A stretch of DNA of 64,000 bases from Lathyrus oleraceus (taxonomy: Eukaryota > Streptophyta > Magnoliopsida > Fabales > Fabaceae), in contig NC_066583.1 of the NCBI RefSeq assembly GCF_024323335.1, positions 274,234,916 through 274,298,915 of the forward strand. The letters run 5' to 3'. This document shows, in pieces, positions 15,125 through 26,340 of this stretch. Within the stretch, counting starts at the first letter, position 1. Every line of letters begins with the position of its first letter. The notes under the pieces were generated by a model. It searched no databases and had not been told where the DNA came from. It saw only the letters and a list, made by a program, of their open reading frames with translations. The translations under genes were made by a program, and so were the position numbers.

Positions 15125-16159
15125 GTTCTTGTAGCACCTCAAATTTGCACCTATCATTGTACATACATTTCCATGTTAGGTCATAGTATATCATGGTCCA
15201 CTGCATAGCATTGCATTGTCTTTTGCCTCAAGTGCAAGCCAATCAGAAGAATTAGGTCAAACTGATCAGGAGATCAGTCAGTCAAGCAAGCAAGCACAAT
15301 TCTCATTGAGCCAAGGCCCTAGGGTTGGTCCAACATGTTCACATGACTTGGGGATCCATTTGAAGTGATTAGGTCAAAGATTGGATGTTCAGAAGTCATC
15401 AGTCAATGCACAGTCAGCCAGAAACCCTAAAAAGTCAAACTTGGTCAACTGTGTCTGATTTTATGATTTTGATGGTTGGATTTGGTTTGAGAGAGCTCAT
15501 TCATGTCCATATAGTCCTCATATGTCATGTCAAACACCATCATGGAAGAATTTGAAGCCAGATCAGAAAGTTCCAAAAATGGAAACTGGACCTGTAACTG
15601 AAACTTACCAAAAATGGAAAGTCTTGATCCTCAAAATTACATCATGATACAAGCCTCAAATGAATTTTTGCCCAACATGAAAGTTGAAGATCTTGTTCTC
15701 CCATTTCCAAAAAGTCCAAGAACTCTTAATTCCCATGTGTGGTTGGCAAGTTATGATCGAATCGATTTCAGAAAATCTTGAACTTCAAAAGGCCATATCT
15801 CCCAAACCGTTTGGCCAATTTTGGTGGGGTTTTTTCCTACAAGTCACATTTGATCCCCTCTTTCCAAAAATATAAATTTCATGTGCCAAAACTTCACCAA
15901 TCAAAATGGCATTTTTTGACTTATCTCATTTAAATGCAAGTTTGACCAAGGGTTGACTTTTTGATATAATCATTTTTTTTCCATTTGGCCAATTAAAATA
16001 GCTCAGAAATTTGGTTTTGGTCATGTTTGCAAACCCATTCTATGTAGTACATGTATCCATGCTTAGTTGCTTGAATTGGAAGAAAGGTACACTTTCACCA
16101 TGCCACTCCATACTATCCACCATACCTTGCTTTGTACTCTTAAAACAGAAAATTAGAAG

Positions 16160-17480
16160 GTCATTCTCTGTCATTATGAACACAATTTGCAGCCCAAAAC
16201 CAACAGCAAAACAAAGGCCATGTCCTAGTTGCTTGAAAATTGGCAAAAGTACACTTTCATCCATACTTCCACACCTTGCTTTGTACCACAACCTAGCAGA
16301 CCTTAGGCATGATTTTTTCTGTCATTTTGGGATTCAATTGCAGCCACAATCAAACACATTGCAGCAGAAAATCACTCATCCTAAAAAAAAATTCATTCAC
16401 CTTGCTTTGGCATTTTGAGAAAAGGCTGTCAAAAAACTCAAAAGTTTCAAGGCTTATGACCAAATAAAACAACATCCAACAGCAGAGTATATTTCATTAT
16501 TTTTTCTGTCATGTTAAACACCAATAGCAAGAACAAACCATTTTCATTCATTCTCTAAAACATCATCTTGGATGCATTTCTAAAACCATGTCCAAAGACA
16601 CCAAAGAGACAAATGCCTTGCCCTACCACAAACAACATCAAACAGAACTTCCAAACATCTTTTTCTGTCATGTGAAACCCTAATAGCAGACCAAAACCAC
16701 ATTTGACAGCAAGAAGGAAGGGTTCACTCATCCTAAAAAAACTTGATTCACCTTGCTTTGGCACTTTGGCAAGAAAGCTGTCAAAAAACTCCACAGTTAC
16801 AAGACATTGCCTTACCACAAAAGAAACAGTCAACAGCAGATTTTAGGGATTTTTTCTGTCATTTGTAAACCATAATTAGAGCCACACCATACAGAAAACC
16901 TTTGGCTCTCTCATGCTCAAAAAATCACATCTTGCATATTCCAATTCTTCTGTCCAAGAACTCAAAGAGAACTCAACCTGGCCCTGCTTGACACAATATC
17001 CAAACCTCATTTCCTGTCATAAAAAAAAACCAGTAGGAGCAGCCACACAAAGTCACTTGGCCTAAACAGAAAACTCACCTTGGCATTCTTGCAAAAGGCT
17101 GTCAAAAGAACTTCAAAAAGAAAGAAAACCTTGCCATGTTTGTTGCTTCTAACAGCAGGTTTTATACACCATTTTTCTGTCAAGAAAACACTAATAGCAG
17201 CCTCACTTTGACAGCAAGAGGCATTGGTTCTCTCACTCTCTAAAAAATCCCATTCTTGCACTTTTCAAAGCCTGTTCCAAAAAACTCCAAAGAACTAAAC
17301 CCTGGCCATTGCTTTTCACCATCTTTTCATCATGTTGAACCACTAATGGCAGCCAACATTTCACAGCAGAAAGCCTTGGTGCTCTCATGCTCAAAAATCA
17401 CACTCTTGGCCATTTTCCAAAACAGTCAACAAAACTCCAAATAACCAAGCCTGGCTTTTGTTGGTTCATCATCAAGACAA
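16160..17480 (+). repeat. Degenerate ~150-bp subrepeats in Ogre 5' LTR
   Basis: A TTTTTCTGTCAT core followed by AACC/AACA and AATAGCAG-like words recurs about eight times, near 16163, 16316, 16500, 16661, 16850, 17007, 17170 and 17322, spaced 150-190 bp. Between cores are repeats of CAAAAAACTCCAAAG and CACCTTGC. The same array lies at about 29485-30808 in the 3' LTR. Confidence 0.75.
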
Positions 17481-20093
17481 CATCATGAGCACATTGCAAT
17501 CACCTTTTCACACCTGGAAGCACTTGTTCTAGCACTGCATTGACAGCCATTCAGCCATGACAGTCCAAGGTTGAAGCCAAACTAAGCATCCACAAGTCAA
17601 AGGACCTTCACCAACCATCATCTGGAGTGTTAAGGGGCAACTGTTTCACTTCAACAACACCAAACAACAACTAAATCTCTACTGTCCATCAAATTTGGTA
17701 AAAATTCAATCTCCCTATTTTGTGAAATTAGTGCATGTTTAGTGTAGGTCTTTTGATGCTGATTTCATGGATGGTCTTAGTTTTAAAAATGGTCAAGTAA
17801 TGGTTGAGTTATGTTGAAATGAACATTGATGATCCAAATTTATTTTGCATATTACTTGATGGATAGCTCGATTTAGTGGAAGTTGCTGTTGGATTCTTGT
17901 TTCTTGTTGTCTACTGATCATTTGTGTATACTTAATTGCAATTTCTGGAAAGATTTTGGTGGGGTCGAATTTGGGAGGGATGAAGATCTTGAAACCCTAG
18001 TTCCCAATTGCATTGCCCAGTTTTTCCTCCATTCACGCGTGCATGGCATGGTTTGTTTCCAACAGCCAATCAAAACATTCCAAATTACTGGCCAAAACGC
18101 AGCGCTTAAGTTAGTGGATAGGTTATTTACAAAAATGCCATTCTTGCTTTATTAATTCATTTAATTTCTTCATTTTATTTCACTTTGATATCCAATCTTC
18201 CAAAAATCATTGTGCCTTCAATTTTGATCCAAATTTAATGGGATTTTTTGCATCATCTTCATCATGATCCCTAGTTATTTATCATTATTTTTCCAAAATT
18301 TTTGGATGAGTGATTTTTAAATGGCCTTAGGGTTTGTGACATGTGACCAGTTTTTGTACACTTTGCCAAAACATTTGTGAAATGATGAGAATGTATCCAA
18401 TGGCTCCCAAATTTTTTGTGCTCAAACTAGACACATTCATGGTGATTTTGGTGTAGAGTTTGTGAATTTATCATTTGTGGTTTGTGAGTTATGATTTTTT
18501 TAATTAGGGTGTGACAATTTGTGTCACACCATTGATGACCAACTTCATGATTTTCATTACCATGCTTCTTGACCTCCAATTGATCCAAATTTTTGCATGA
18601 GTGTACTCTTGTATGTCTAGTTTACATGTGAATTTTCTTGGAATTATTTGTGGCATTTCCTAATTGTTTGGGATTTTCTCCCCTGCTTGGTCATATGTTG
18701 ACTTTTTGTGACACTTGTTCCCATTTCATTTGTGAAATTCTCATACTTTATTGAATGGACATGAAATTTTACATGAGATAACTAGACATCCTCATCTTTG
18801 CCATGGTTTTAGTCCCATTCATTTATCATATGCTATCACTGATTTATGAATTTTCTAAGTTGATGCATGTTTGGTTGACTTCTTTGAACATGTTCAAAAT
18901 TGCTTTGACTTTCTGATTTTCATTGACTGCCTTCCACTTGTCCAAATGAGATGAAATTTGACATGCTTACCATGCTATGTGTTAGGGTTGATCATGATTT
19001 ATTTGGTGATTTTTGGAAATGTTTTAGGTTGCTTTTGAGTTAAGTCTTGCTGTTGACTTCTATGAGCTTCTGTTTGCTATACCTTGACCTAATTTGTTCA
19101 TGAAATGATGATGATGATTGATATGAACATGAACCCAATTGGTTTTGCTTCTTGAATGTTTGAACATGATTTTGGATACTCATCCTTTGCTGTTTTGACT
19201 TTTTCATTCTCTTTTGACCCTAGGCTTGTCCTAGTGGTCCTGTTACTCACGTTTGAGCTTGTGTTTTCAGGTTAAACACCAAATGACCAATGAGACCATT
19301 TCTTTTTGATTGAGCCTGCTTGGTTATCATTGACTAACTTGTTTGTCTTGTAGGTGGCTTGGCTCACATGCCTTAAGCCTTGTGCCTTGCACGTTCACTT
19401 GCTTGTGTTGACTATTAACCTTTGTTTCATTCTGATTTAACTTTGACTTGTATACTAATTGTGCTTGACTGATTTCAGGTACTTTAGTTGCTTAGTTCCT
19501 TGTGAACTTGTTGCTTTGCTTTGTTTGTATAAGCAATTTGCATTGAGGTATGCTTCTAATCTTCATGTAGTCTGGAAGACCTGGTCTGTTACTTGGCCAG
19601 GCAACTGTCTGAAGTCCTCCTTAAGAGGCAATGTTTGTGATTGTTTACATTTGTCCTTGCATAGAGTCAAAGTCCTCCTAAGTGAAGAGGCAATTGGCAG
19701 AACCCAAGGGATATGCAACCTATCCCCTGCTATTCAGTGTGTCATCTGCTTTGCTCACACCACTGTGTTGATGCATTGCAGATACAAACCCAAGATCTTG
19801 TACAATTGTACAGTTGAGTCAGTTTTAAGTGTGTAGAAGGGTTCCCCCTTTCTGAACCCACACATTCTTGTCTTAAGCTCTCCCAGGCCAGGGATAAGAG
19901 CTGTGAAGTCTTATCTTCACTCACCTTTCATCTGCTTCACCTTAGCCCCTCAATGGCAAGGTTAAGAGCACATTCACCCAGTTCCAGAGGTTTGTTTGTT
20001 GAGGTTGATATGACCCCTCGACTAAAACCTAACCCTTGTTTGAGCCACTTGCTTGTGTATAGTGTGTGCTATCTGTGCTTGTAGGATTGTTTG

Positions 20094-20305
20094 ACTTGCT
20101 TCCTGTGCAAGTTAGGATTGTTTGACTTGCTTCCTGTGCAAGTTAGGATAGTTTGACTTGCTTCCTGTGCAAGTTAGGGTTAGTTTAGACTTGCTTCCTG
20201 TGCAAGTTAGGTTTTGCTTGGCTTGCTTCCTGTGCAAGTTAGGTGTGTGTGTGGCTTGCTTCCTGTGCAAGTCATGTTTAGGATAGGCTGGCTCCCTATG
20301 CCAGT
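20094..20305 (+). repeat. Tandem hairpin array in Ogre 5' LTR
   Basis: Seven units start at 20094, 20125, 20156, 20189, 20221, 20254 and 20287 (31-33 bp apart). Each has short complementary arms, ACTTGC or GCTTGC before a 7-base loop and GCAAGT after it. The last unit changes both arms (CTGGC and GCCAG) and still pairs. The 3' LTR copy is at 33422-33633. Confidence 0.85.
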
Positions 20306-21184
20306 TAGCTAGAAACCTTAACTTAGGGATGATTTGCATGATAACATCTAGGCTCGAGTCGTAGTCTCCCTAGTGTTGTGTCTCCCTCTGTTATCTGGTT
20401 AGGCTAGTCCTTTATCCCTCTGTAGGGGAACTACATCGCCCTGATCTTCATACCAGATGAAGTATGTAGGCAGGAGATTGAGCTGATCTCTCCGGGCGCC
20501 TTTTCTTTTCTTTTTGTGTGTGTGCTTGACAGTTATAGGCTCGAGTCCCCGACTCCCTATTAACTTGTTGTGTTGTTGTGTGCTTGGAAGCTGATGTAAG
20601 ACCATCGAGTGGCATTCGGGTTCCAGTGTGTGTTTGTTGGTTCGGATGCTGATGTAAGTCCAGTGATTGGCATTCGGGCTCCATGTTTGCCTGTGTTCGC
20701 TTTGCTTGTGTGTGTGTCAGCCGAGCTACGAATGCTCTGATTCTTCTCTCGTCCGAGGAGATACGTATGCATAGGATGCGATATCCTAGCGAGCATGTGT
20801 CGTTTCCCCAGTCCGAACTACTTCGACTCTGATGTCTATGCCTGATAGACTAAGTAGGCCCAGGATGCGATATCCTGCCGAGTTAGTGTCAGTTTCAGTC
20901 AGTTTCTTTTGTCTCTTTCAGCCAGTGTGTGTGAGTTTGAGCAGTGTTTAGCAACCAATATTCCTTCCTTTTGTGCGTGGATCCCGTAGAGTACTACGGA
21001 TGCGTAGGGGTGCTAATACCTTCCCTTCGCATAACCGACTCCCGAACCCATTCTCTTTGGTCGCGAGACCATGTTCTTTCCTAGGTTTACTCTGAGCGTT
21101 TCCTTTCCCTCTTCTGGGATAAATAACGCACAGTGGCGGCTCTGTTGTTCTTTCTTTCCCGCCGGTTTTTCGCGCGATGCGACA

Positions 21185-21204
21185 GCTGGCGACTCTGCTG
21201 GGGA
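21185..21204 (+). other. Primer-binding site, tRNA-Arg type
   Basis: Two bases (GC) after the LTR end comes TGGCGACTCTGCTGGGGA (21187-21204). From memory of plant tRNA-Arg(ACG), its 3' end plus CCA would pair with all but one position, and that one can form a G-U pair. Use of tRNA-Arg is known for Ogre. Confidence 0.8.
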
Positions 21205-22316
21205 TAAAGAGAAGTTGACCTGTGCTGGTCCATCTTCCCTGAGCGAGTCTCTCCTAGCGCTCTCTAGGATTAGGGTTTTGGTTGCTTCGTGATGTGTTTA
21301 TTTATTGCATTCATTATTTGTTTATTTCATTTATTGTTTGCATTTATTGTTTGCATTAATGTTTGCATTCATTCATATTCGTCTGTTCATCTGGCTGTGT
21401 TTCTCTGTTTGGGGTGGGAGTTACATGAGGTAAAAGGCCCAATACCCAGGCCATGAGTGAAATCTAGGAAACCTAGGAATAGAGTGATTCATGGGAAGCG
21501 GGTGGCGTACGCCACTTAGCGGAACATTGATATCACGAGCAGTTCAGACCCTGGTGGGATATTATCGGTGCATACATCGGGTGTGCACAGGATGATATTC
21601 TGCGAAAGGTTATTTATGCTGCGTTTCTCTCGACCTTACCCTGGCCTAGATGACACCCGTGAGTGGGGGGGATTGATCATTTTAACAGGTACAGTTGGTG
21701 ACTCTCGGTACAGATGGTGACTGTGAATTATGGACATTTATTTCTGGGACGCCGGAGTTCTGTTCGTGGTTTATCAGCGGGTTCCGTTTACTTCGGATCC
21801 CCGGGTTGAGTTTGAAAGTACCTGTTCAGAGGAGCTGGCTGTCATCCGTTCAATGGATGTTCCTGTGATGATAGTGATGTAATCTCCAGTTTCGTTTATT
21901 TCGGAACTCCCCAAGTCGGATTTATGGTGACTTGGTTCCTCAGATTGGTTTCAGATGCCAGTTGATCAGATTGACTTTGGGTTTCAGATGAATTGTGACT
22001 CCGAGTTCAAGCCGAAGCTTTGACCCTGTGCCTTGAGACGCACAGCTTGACCAGTCATGTTGCATCATTTGCATCATAGCATGTTTATTTTCCAAAAAAT
22101 AGTAATGCATGAAAATGAAAAAAAAGTTAACTCGCATACGCATATCCTTTTCAGGATCATTCATGATAAAATAGCATCCGCATCATGCATATCATGCACA
22201 TATCATCCTTGCATTGCAGACATGTTTGGGGACACGACTTCTCACTTTGGTTCCCGACTGAGACAGGATTGTTGATCACCGTCCGCACCGCGACCAGACT
22301 CAACCATCAGAGAAGT
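21205..22316 (+). other. Ogre 5' leader without ORF1
   Basis: About 1.1 kb lies between the PBS and gag. Autonomous Ogre elements carry an extra ORF1 here; I see no ORF of meaningful length. A perfect 14-bp palindrome, GTGGCGTACGCCAC, lies at 21502-21515. Two related blocks containing TTCGTTTAtTTCGGA/TTCCGTTTACTTCGGA occur near 21784 and 21891. Confidence 0.6.
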
Positions 22317-23138
22317 ATGGATCAGGTTCAGACTGAGTTGGCTGAGATGAGGGCAAACATGGCCCAGTTCATGACAAAGATGCAAGGAGTTGTTCAGGGG
22401 CAAGAGGAGCTGCGTGCCTTAGCCCAGAGACTGGAAGCCGTGATTCCACCAGTCCACCGTGCTTCACCAGTGAGTGTACCCGTTCATAAGAATGCTGCTG
22501 TCACTATTCTCGTCAATGATTATGCCGTGGGTGATGAATTGAGGGGGATCAGAATCAGTGAACGACCTCTTGCCGCAGAGACTATTAGTGTCAGAGCAAC
22601 CCGCGCTCCGGTTCGCCATCCTGGCTCTTCAAGTTCCTCGAGTACTAAGAAGACATACTCTGGGGCACCCAAAAGGGGAGAGATTGAAACAAATGTTGTG
22701 CACCGACGGGGGAGTGTGAACAGAGGACAGTATCGTCAGGCTGTTGGTGTGACTATTCCAGCAACTCAACCTCAACAACAGCAGAGAAGGTCAACTCAGC
22801 AATATCAGCATCAACAACATCGTCCTCAGCAGCAGGCTTCCCAGCAAGCCAGTACGAGTAATGAGAGGAAGAAGATCATTTTTGATCCAATCCCCATGTC
22901 CTACGCCGAGCTCTGTCCCTCGTTGATAGAGCGGAACTTGATTACTCCCAGAGACCCGCCGGCTAAACCCGACAACCCTCGGTGGTGGTATAGGCCCGAT
23001 CAACATTGTGTGTATCATTCGGGTGCTCCTGGTCATGACGTGGATAGTTGTTTCCAGCTGAAGATGAAGGTTCAAGACCTTGTGAGGTCAGGTATTCTGA
23101 TCTTGGAGGACTTAGGTCCCAATGCTAATCAAGTTTGA
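22317..23138 (+). CDS. Truncated Ogre/Tat gag protein (274 aa)
   Basis: The frame starts at ATG 22317 with MDQVQTELAEMRANMAQF, which is a typical Ogre gag start; an upstream ATG at 22185 is in frame but its extension looks like leader. Residues 1-45 form a likely coiled coil. The middle is a Ser- and Gln-rich stretch (about residues 100-180). The C-terminal third has the FDPIPMSYAELCPSLIERNL block and a knuckle-like CVYHSGAPGHDVDSC (Cys-X2-His-X5-His-X4-Cys), a Cys/His variant found in this group in place of CCHC. At 274 residues it is far shorter than a full Ogre gag, and the capsid-like core between the N-terminal coil and the C-terminal part appears deleted. The frame is intact, so a small protein could be made. 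It could bind element RNA in trans, but that is inference. Confidence 0.8.
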   Translation: MDQVQTELAEMRANMAQFMTKMQGVVQGQEELRALAQRLEAVIPPVHRASPVSVPVHKNAAVTILVNDYAVGDELRGIRISERPLAAETISVRATRAPVRHPGSSSSSSTKKTYSGAPKRGEIETNVVHRRGSVNRGQYRQAVGVTIPATQPQQQQRRSTQQYQHQQHRPQQQASQQASTSNERKKIIFDPIPMSYAELCPSLIERNLITPRDPPAKPDNPRWWYRPDQHCVYHSGAPGHDVDSCFQLKMKVQDLVRSGILILEDLGPNANQV

Positions 23139-23589
23139 AGATAACAAGTCCGGGGCTGGCGCCGACTTTTCTTCAGAAGGGTTGTTAGAAAAGCAGAAGC
23201 TGCTGATGCAAGAAATACTGACAGTTGTCGTCCCTGATGGGATCTATCACAATTGGGTCACTGTGGGCGTTCCTACAGCTGTTCATAAGTCTTTGTAATA
23301 ATCATTTTGTTTAAAAACCTTTCTCCCATGCCAAAAGGAGAAGTGATGACATTGCTGGCAACATTTTGTGCAATGATATTTTCATTCAAATAAATTCATG
23401 TTAAAACATTTGTTTTTCCATTTGTTTTCCCTTTTCGCTTTTTGCATGAAATTGGTGATCACAAAAAACCTTTAAAAAACAAGAATAAAAGCAATCTTTT
23501 CATCTGCATAACGATTGTCTTGTTTGATTTTCAAAGAGCTTTTCATCTCTAAATCATTATGCAGGTTGTTTCTCAAACCCATTGAACGT
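23139..23589 (+). other. Post-gag non-coding region of Ogre (possible intron relic)
   Basis: A short in-frame-like stretch to about 23298 (HNWVTVGVPTAVHKSL then stop) is followed by T-rich sequence. Full Ogre elements carry an intron between the gag-pro and RT parts, and this position fits a remnant of it. No protease motif (D-S/T-G) is present. Confidence 0.4.
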
Positions 23590-23751
23590 AATGATCAGAC
23601 GTCATCTCCCAATTTTGAATTCCCTGTATTCGAAGCAGAAGAAGATGATGTTGAAGGGATTCCTGACGAGATTTCCCGACTTCTTGAGCAAGAAAAGAAG
23701 ATCACTCAGCTGCAGCTCGAGAATCAGCAGAACAGCCAACCGGGGCATTAA
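23590..23751 (+). pseudogene. Start of Ogre RT-containing ORF (relic)
   Basis: The frame reads SPNFEFPVFEAEEDDVEGIPDEISRLLEQE in two adjoining blocks, matching the conserved region just upstream of RT in Ogre/Tat polyproteins. It ends at a stop directly at an A-rich tract. Everything from here to the integrase C terminus is missing. Confidence 0.75.
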
Positions 23752-23882
23752 AAAAAAAAGAAAAAAAAGAAAAGAAAAAAAAGAAAAAGAAAGAGGAGGG
23801 TGCAAAATCAAAAGAAATCAAAAGAAAGCAAAATCAAAAGCAAAATCAAAAGAAAAAAAAACAAAAGAAAGATAGCACCCTC
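23752..23882 (+). repeat. A-rich tract replacing RT to integrase core
   Basis: Purine-only sequence (mainly A with scattered G) is followed by about five copies of a CAAAATCAAAAG-like unit. The second half is bracketed by GAGGGTGC (23796-23803) and GCACCCTC (23875-23882), an 8-bp inverted repeat. It sits exactly where about 4 kb of pol should be. Confidence 0.7.
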
Positions 23883-24305
23883 AAAGTCCCAAGTTGGCTG
23901 ATGCTGAATTCGATCGAAAGGAAGAGATCAACTGCCATGTGTCATGGTCAGTCATATCAGCAGAGAGTGAAAAAGCATTCAACAAGAAGGTCAAGCCTCG
24001 TGTGTTCCGAGAAGGTGACCTTGTGCTCAAGAAAGTCTTGTCTTTCGTACCCGATTCCAGGGGCAAGTGAACCCCCAAACTATGAATGTCCATATGTTGT
24101 CAAGAGAGCCTTTTCAGGCAATGTTTTGACACTTACAACAATGGATGGAGAAGTTCACTCGTCCTGTGAATCCCGATGCAGTCAAGAAATACTTCGCCTA
24201 AGACAAAAAAGCAAAAGCTCGCTAAGTCGAACACCCCAAAAGGCGACTTAGGCAAAAAGGAGCGTCTCGGTGGATTGAAAACCCAAAAGGGCGATCCAGG
24301 CAAAA
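23883..24305 (+). pseudogene. Ogre integrase C-terminal relic, frameshifted
   Basis: It is homologous to 1490-1966. One frame gives LNSIERKRSTAMCHGQSYQQ; after a one-base loss near 23970 the match continues in another frame with PRVFREGDLVLKK. A stop falls within the region equal to RGKLNPNYEG. The KGDLGK and GLKTQKGDPGKS tail is recognisable before the stop near 24307. It cannot encode a working domain. Confidence 0.85.
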
Positions 24306-25969
24306 GTTAGAGACATTGAAAAAAGAATTTGCATCCCGCTAGATTGAGCACCTCACACTGGGGCAATCTAGGCAAAAATTAAGGATTTGGCAAGTAACTG
24401 CATCTTGACAAGACTGTGCTCTATATCTGTCATCCGTCAGGAATTCTCGATTTGTCGTCGACTGAAGCTTTGAATACATCGAAAATTCAGAATGGTAGAG
24501 GAAAGGTCATTATGTTCAATGTATCCCTCTCCAATATACATCACCGATTTCAAACTTGCACAGATCTATGGAGTCTCGCCCTTTGCAGACTACCATTCCA
24601 TCACATCAATTTGAGCTTTTATCCAATTATTTGCACTCTTATTTGTTTCAACTCAACAAACGTTTTGCATGTTTTTAATTGATAAAGTATCATTGTTTTC
24701 AAAGTAAACAAATTTTTCAAAAAAAATTGTTCTTAAACAAAGTGAACGTTCACAATGATGGAAGGATACTTAGGAGATCTGCAGTGCTCTCCCGAGGGTG
24801 GTATGATTACCAACAGGTAAGACAATTGTTCGTATCTCGAGCATGACTGTATCTTTGCCCTGCAGAACCTCGTATGGTTTCTCCTCAGTGAAGTTGCCCG
24901 ACGCAGTGTTGTTTGAAGTTGTTCATCTTCATGTTCCCGGCAGTACAGATTCTTCCTCCAAATCCCCGTTAGCACTTATTGTGGGGCATCCCCAGTAGAG
25001 TGCTGTTTGAGCCCTATCGTGGGGCATCCCCAGCAAGTTTGCTGTTTCGGACATTATTGTGGGGCAGCTCCCCTAGCAGAGTGTTTACCGAAGACTTCAA
25101 CTTTCGCCTCTCCAGCAGAGCAGTCTTCATCTCTCCCCAGCATGGGTGCTTTTCTTGGAAGATTCAGTATTTTGCAAATTGACATCCCAGTACTCCATCA
25201 TGTCCCTCAGATAGATTCCCCAACGGAGTTATTGGCATGAAAAGCTTTCTCAATGCCTATCTATCTTCATCAGAGATCTGATTGCTTCTTGGTATCTCTA
25301 GCACAAGTTGTGGTGGCGCATCCGCTTGTATGTTGAACGCTTCTCTCTGGTTGTGACCGACGATCCCTCCGGAAGCCTCGGGTGGCCTTTCTCCCCTGCA
25401 GCATGTTGATTGTTTCCTATTGTCCCAGCCTCTAGTGGATTTTCTTGGCTCTCTGGTGACTTTGGTTTTCTCTCCGGATGGTTGATTCCCGGACCTGCGT
25501 GTTAAGCATGTCTGTTTGTCAACATTCATCATGCATTTTAGGTATAAAGCATACATGCATAATCATAGCATTCAGGTACTCATGATGCAGCTGTTGCCGT
25601 GTATCTGTTGATGGTTGTCTCCTGCTATTTGGTGATACAGATCTCTCCAGTAGATCCTCCTAGCAGAGTTGGGTGTGTCTGATCTCTCCATGTAGAGTCT
25701 ACCCCTTAAGCAGAAAGTGTCAATCTTTTCCTGCCATTTCCCCACTGAGATACATCCTCGTGGATGACGGTTGTTTCCGTTCCCTCCCTAACGGGATGGG
25801 TTTTCCCTATTGAGTTCTTTCCTCATTAGGATGAGTCTTGTTTCAGTCTGCCATTTTGGATCGATCCTAAATTGGCTTCCTGTTGGCTGTCTCTCGTGCT
25901 TCCCTGGGGCATAAACGAATAGTCGCTCACTAACCGACACTCGTTCATTTCATCCTCAGCGGAATTTTT

Positions 25970-26340
25970 GGCCTCTGCCTACGAACCGGTAGTTGTAAGT
26001 CCTATCTTTGTGGTTTTCTACCCACAAGCTGGTAGTTGTAAAATCCCACTTTCACCCCCTAGCAGAGGTAACCTTTGTGGTTCATTCTGTTTGTTGGCCT
26101 CTACCTACAACCCGGTAGTTGTAAGTCCTATCTTTGTGGTTTTCTACCCACTAGCTGGTAGTTGTAAAATCCCACTTTCATCCCCTTGTTGGAGTTGACC
26201 GTTTGTGCTCATCCCGATGATGACTGGTTACTTTTCCATTGGCCTCTACCTACTACCCGGTAGTTGTAAGTCCTATCTTTGTGGTTTTCTACCTACTAGC
26301 TGGTAGTTGTAAAATCCCACTTTCATCCCCCTAGTGGAGT
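25970..26340 (+). repeat. Three ~125-145 bp tandem units in Ogre 3' UTR
   Basis: Each unit has ACCGGTAGTTGTAAGTCC or a near match, CTTTGTGGTTTTCTACC, and AGCTGGTAGTTGTAAAATCC. Units start near 25972, 26096 and 26239. The CCGGTAGTTGTAA word is shared with the 3' UTR at 3420-4110. Confidence 0.85.

Larger units (their letters stand above)
15130..21184 (+). repeat. Ogre 5' LTR (6055 bp)
   Basis: It starts TGTAGCACCTC and ends GATGCGACA. The last 250 bases hold the U5 block common in legume Tat/Ogre LTRs (GTGCTAATACCTTCCCTTCG, then GGTCGCGAGACC, GTGGCGGCTCTG). Inside are a subrepeat array (16160-17480), a hairpin array (20094-20305) and two copies of AGGATGCGATATCCT (20773 and 20862), each an imperfect palindrome. 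ORFs within it are identical in both LTRs but have no recognisable domain. I cannot place the promoter with confidence; a TATAAATTTC at about 15868 is one candidate. Confidence 0.95.

Noticed and set aside
16011..16418. 135-aa ORF and other ORFs in the 6 kb LTRs, present identically at 29336-29743
   Set aside because: They duplicate because the LTRs duplicate. They overlap degenerate subrepeats, have no domain, and identity over so short a time is no sign of selection.
20094..20305. Regular repeats resembling a CRISPR array
   Set aside because: Units are 31-33 bp with only a few variable bases between them, there are no unique spacers or cas genes, and they lie in a plant LTR.
20112..20339. 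75-aa ORF with repeated HRKQ/TCTGSK units
   Set aside because: It is the antisense reading of the tandem hairpin array.
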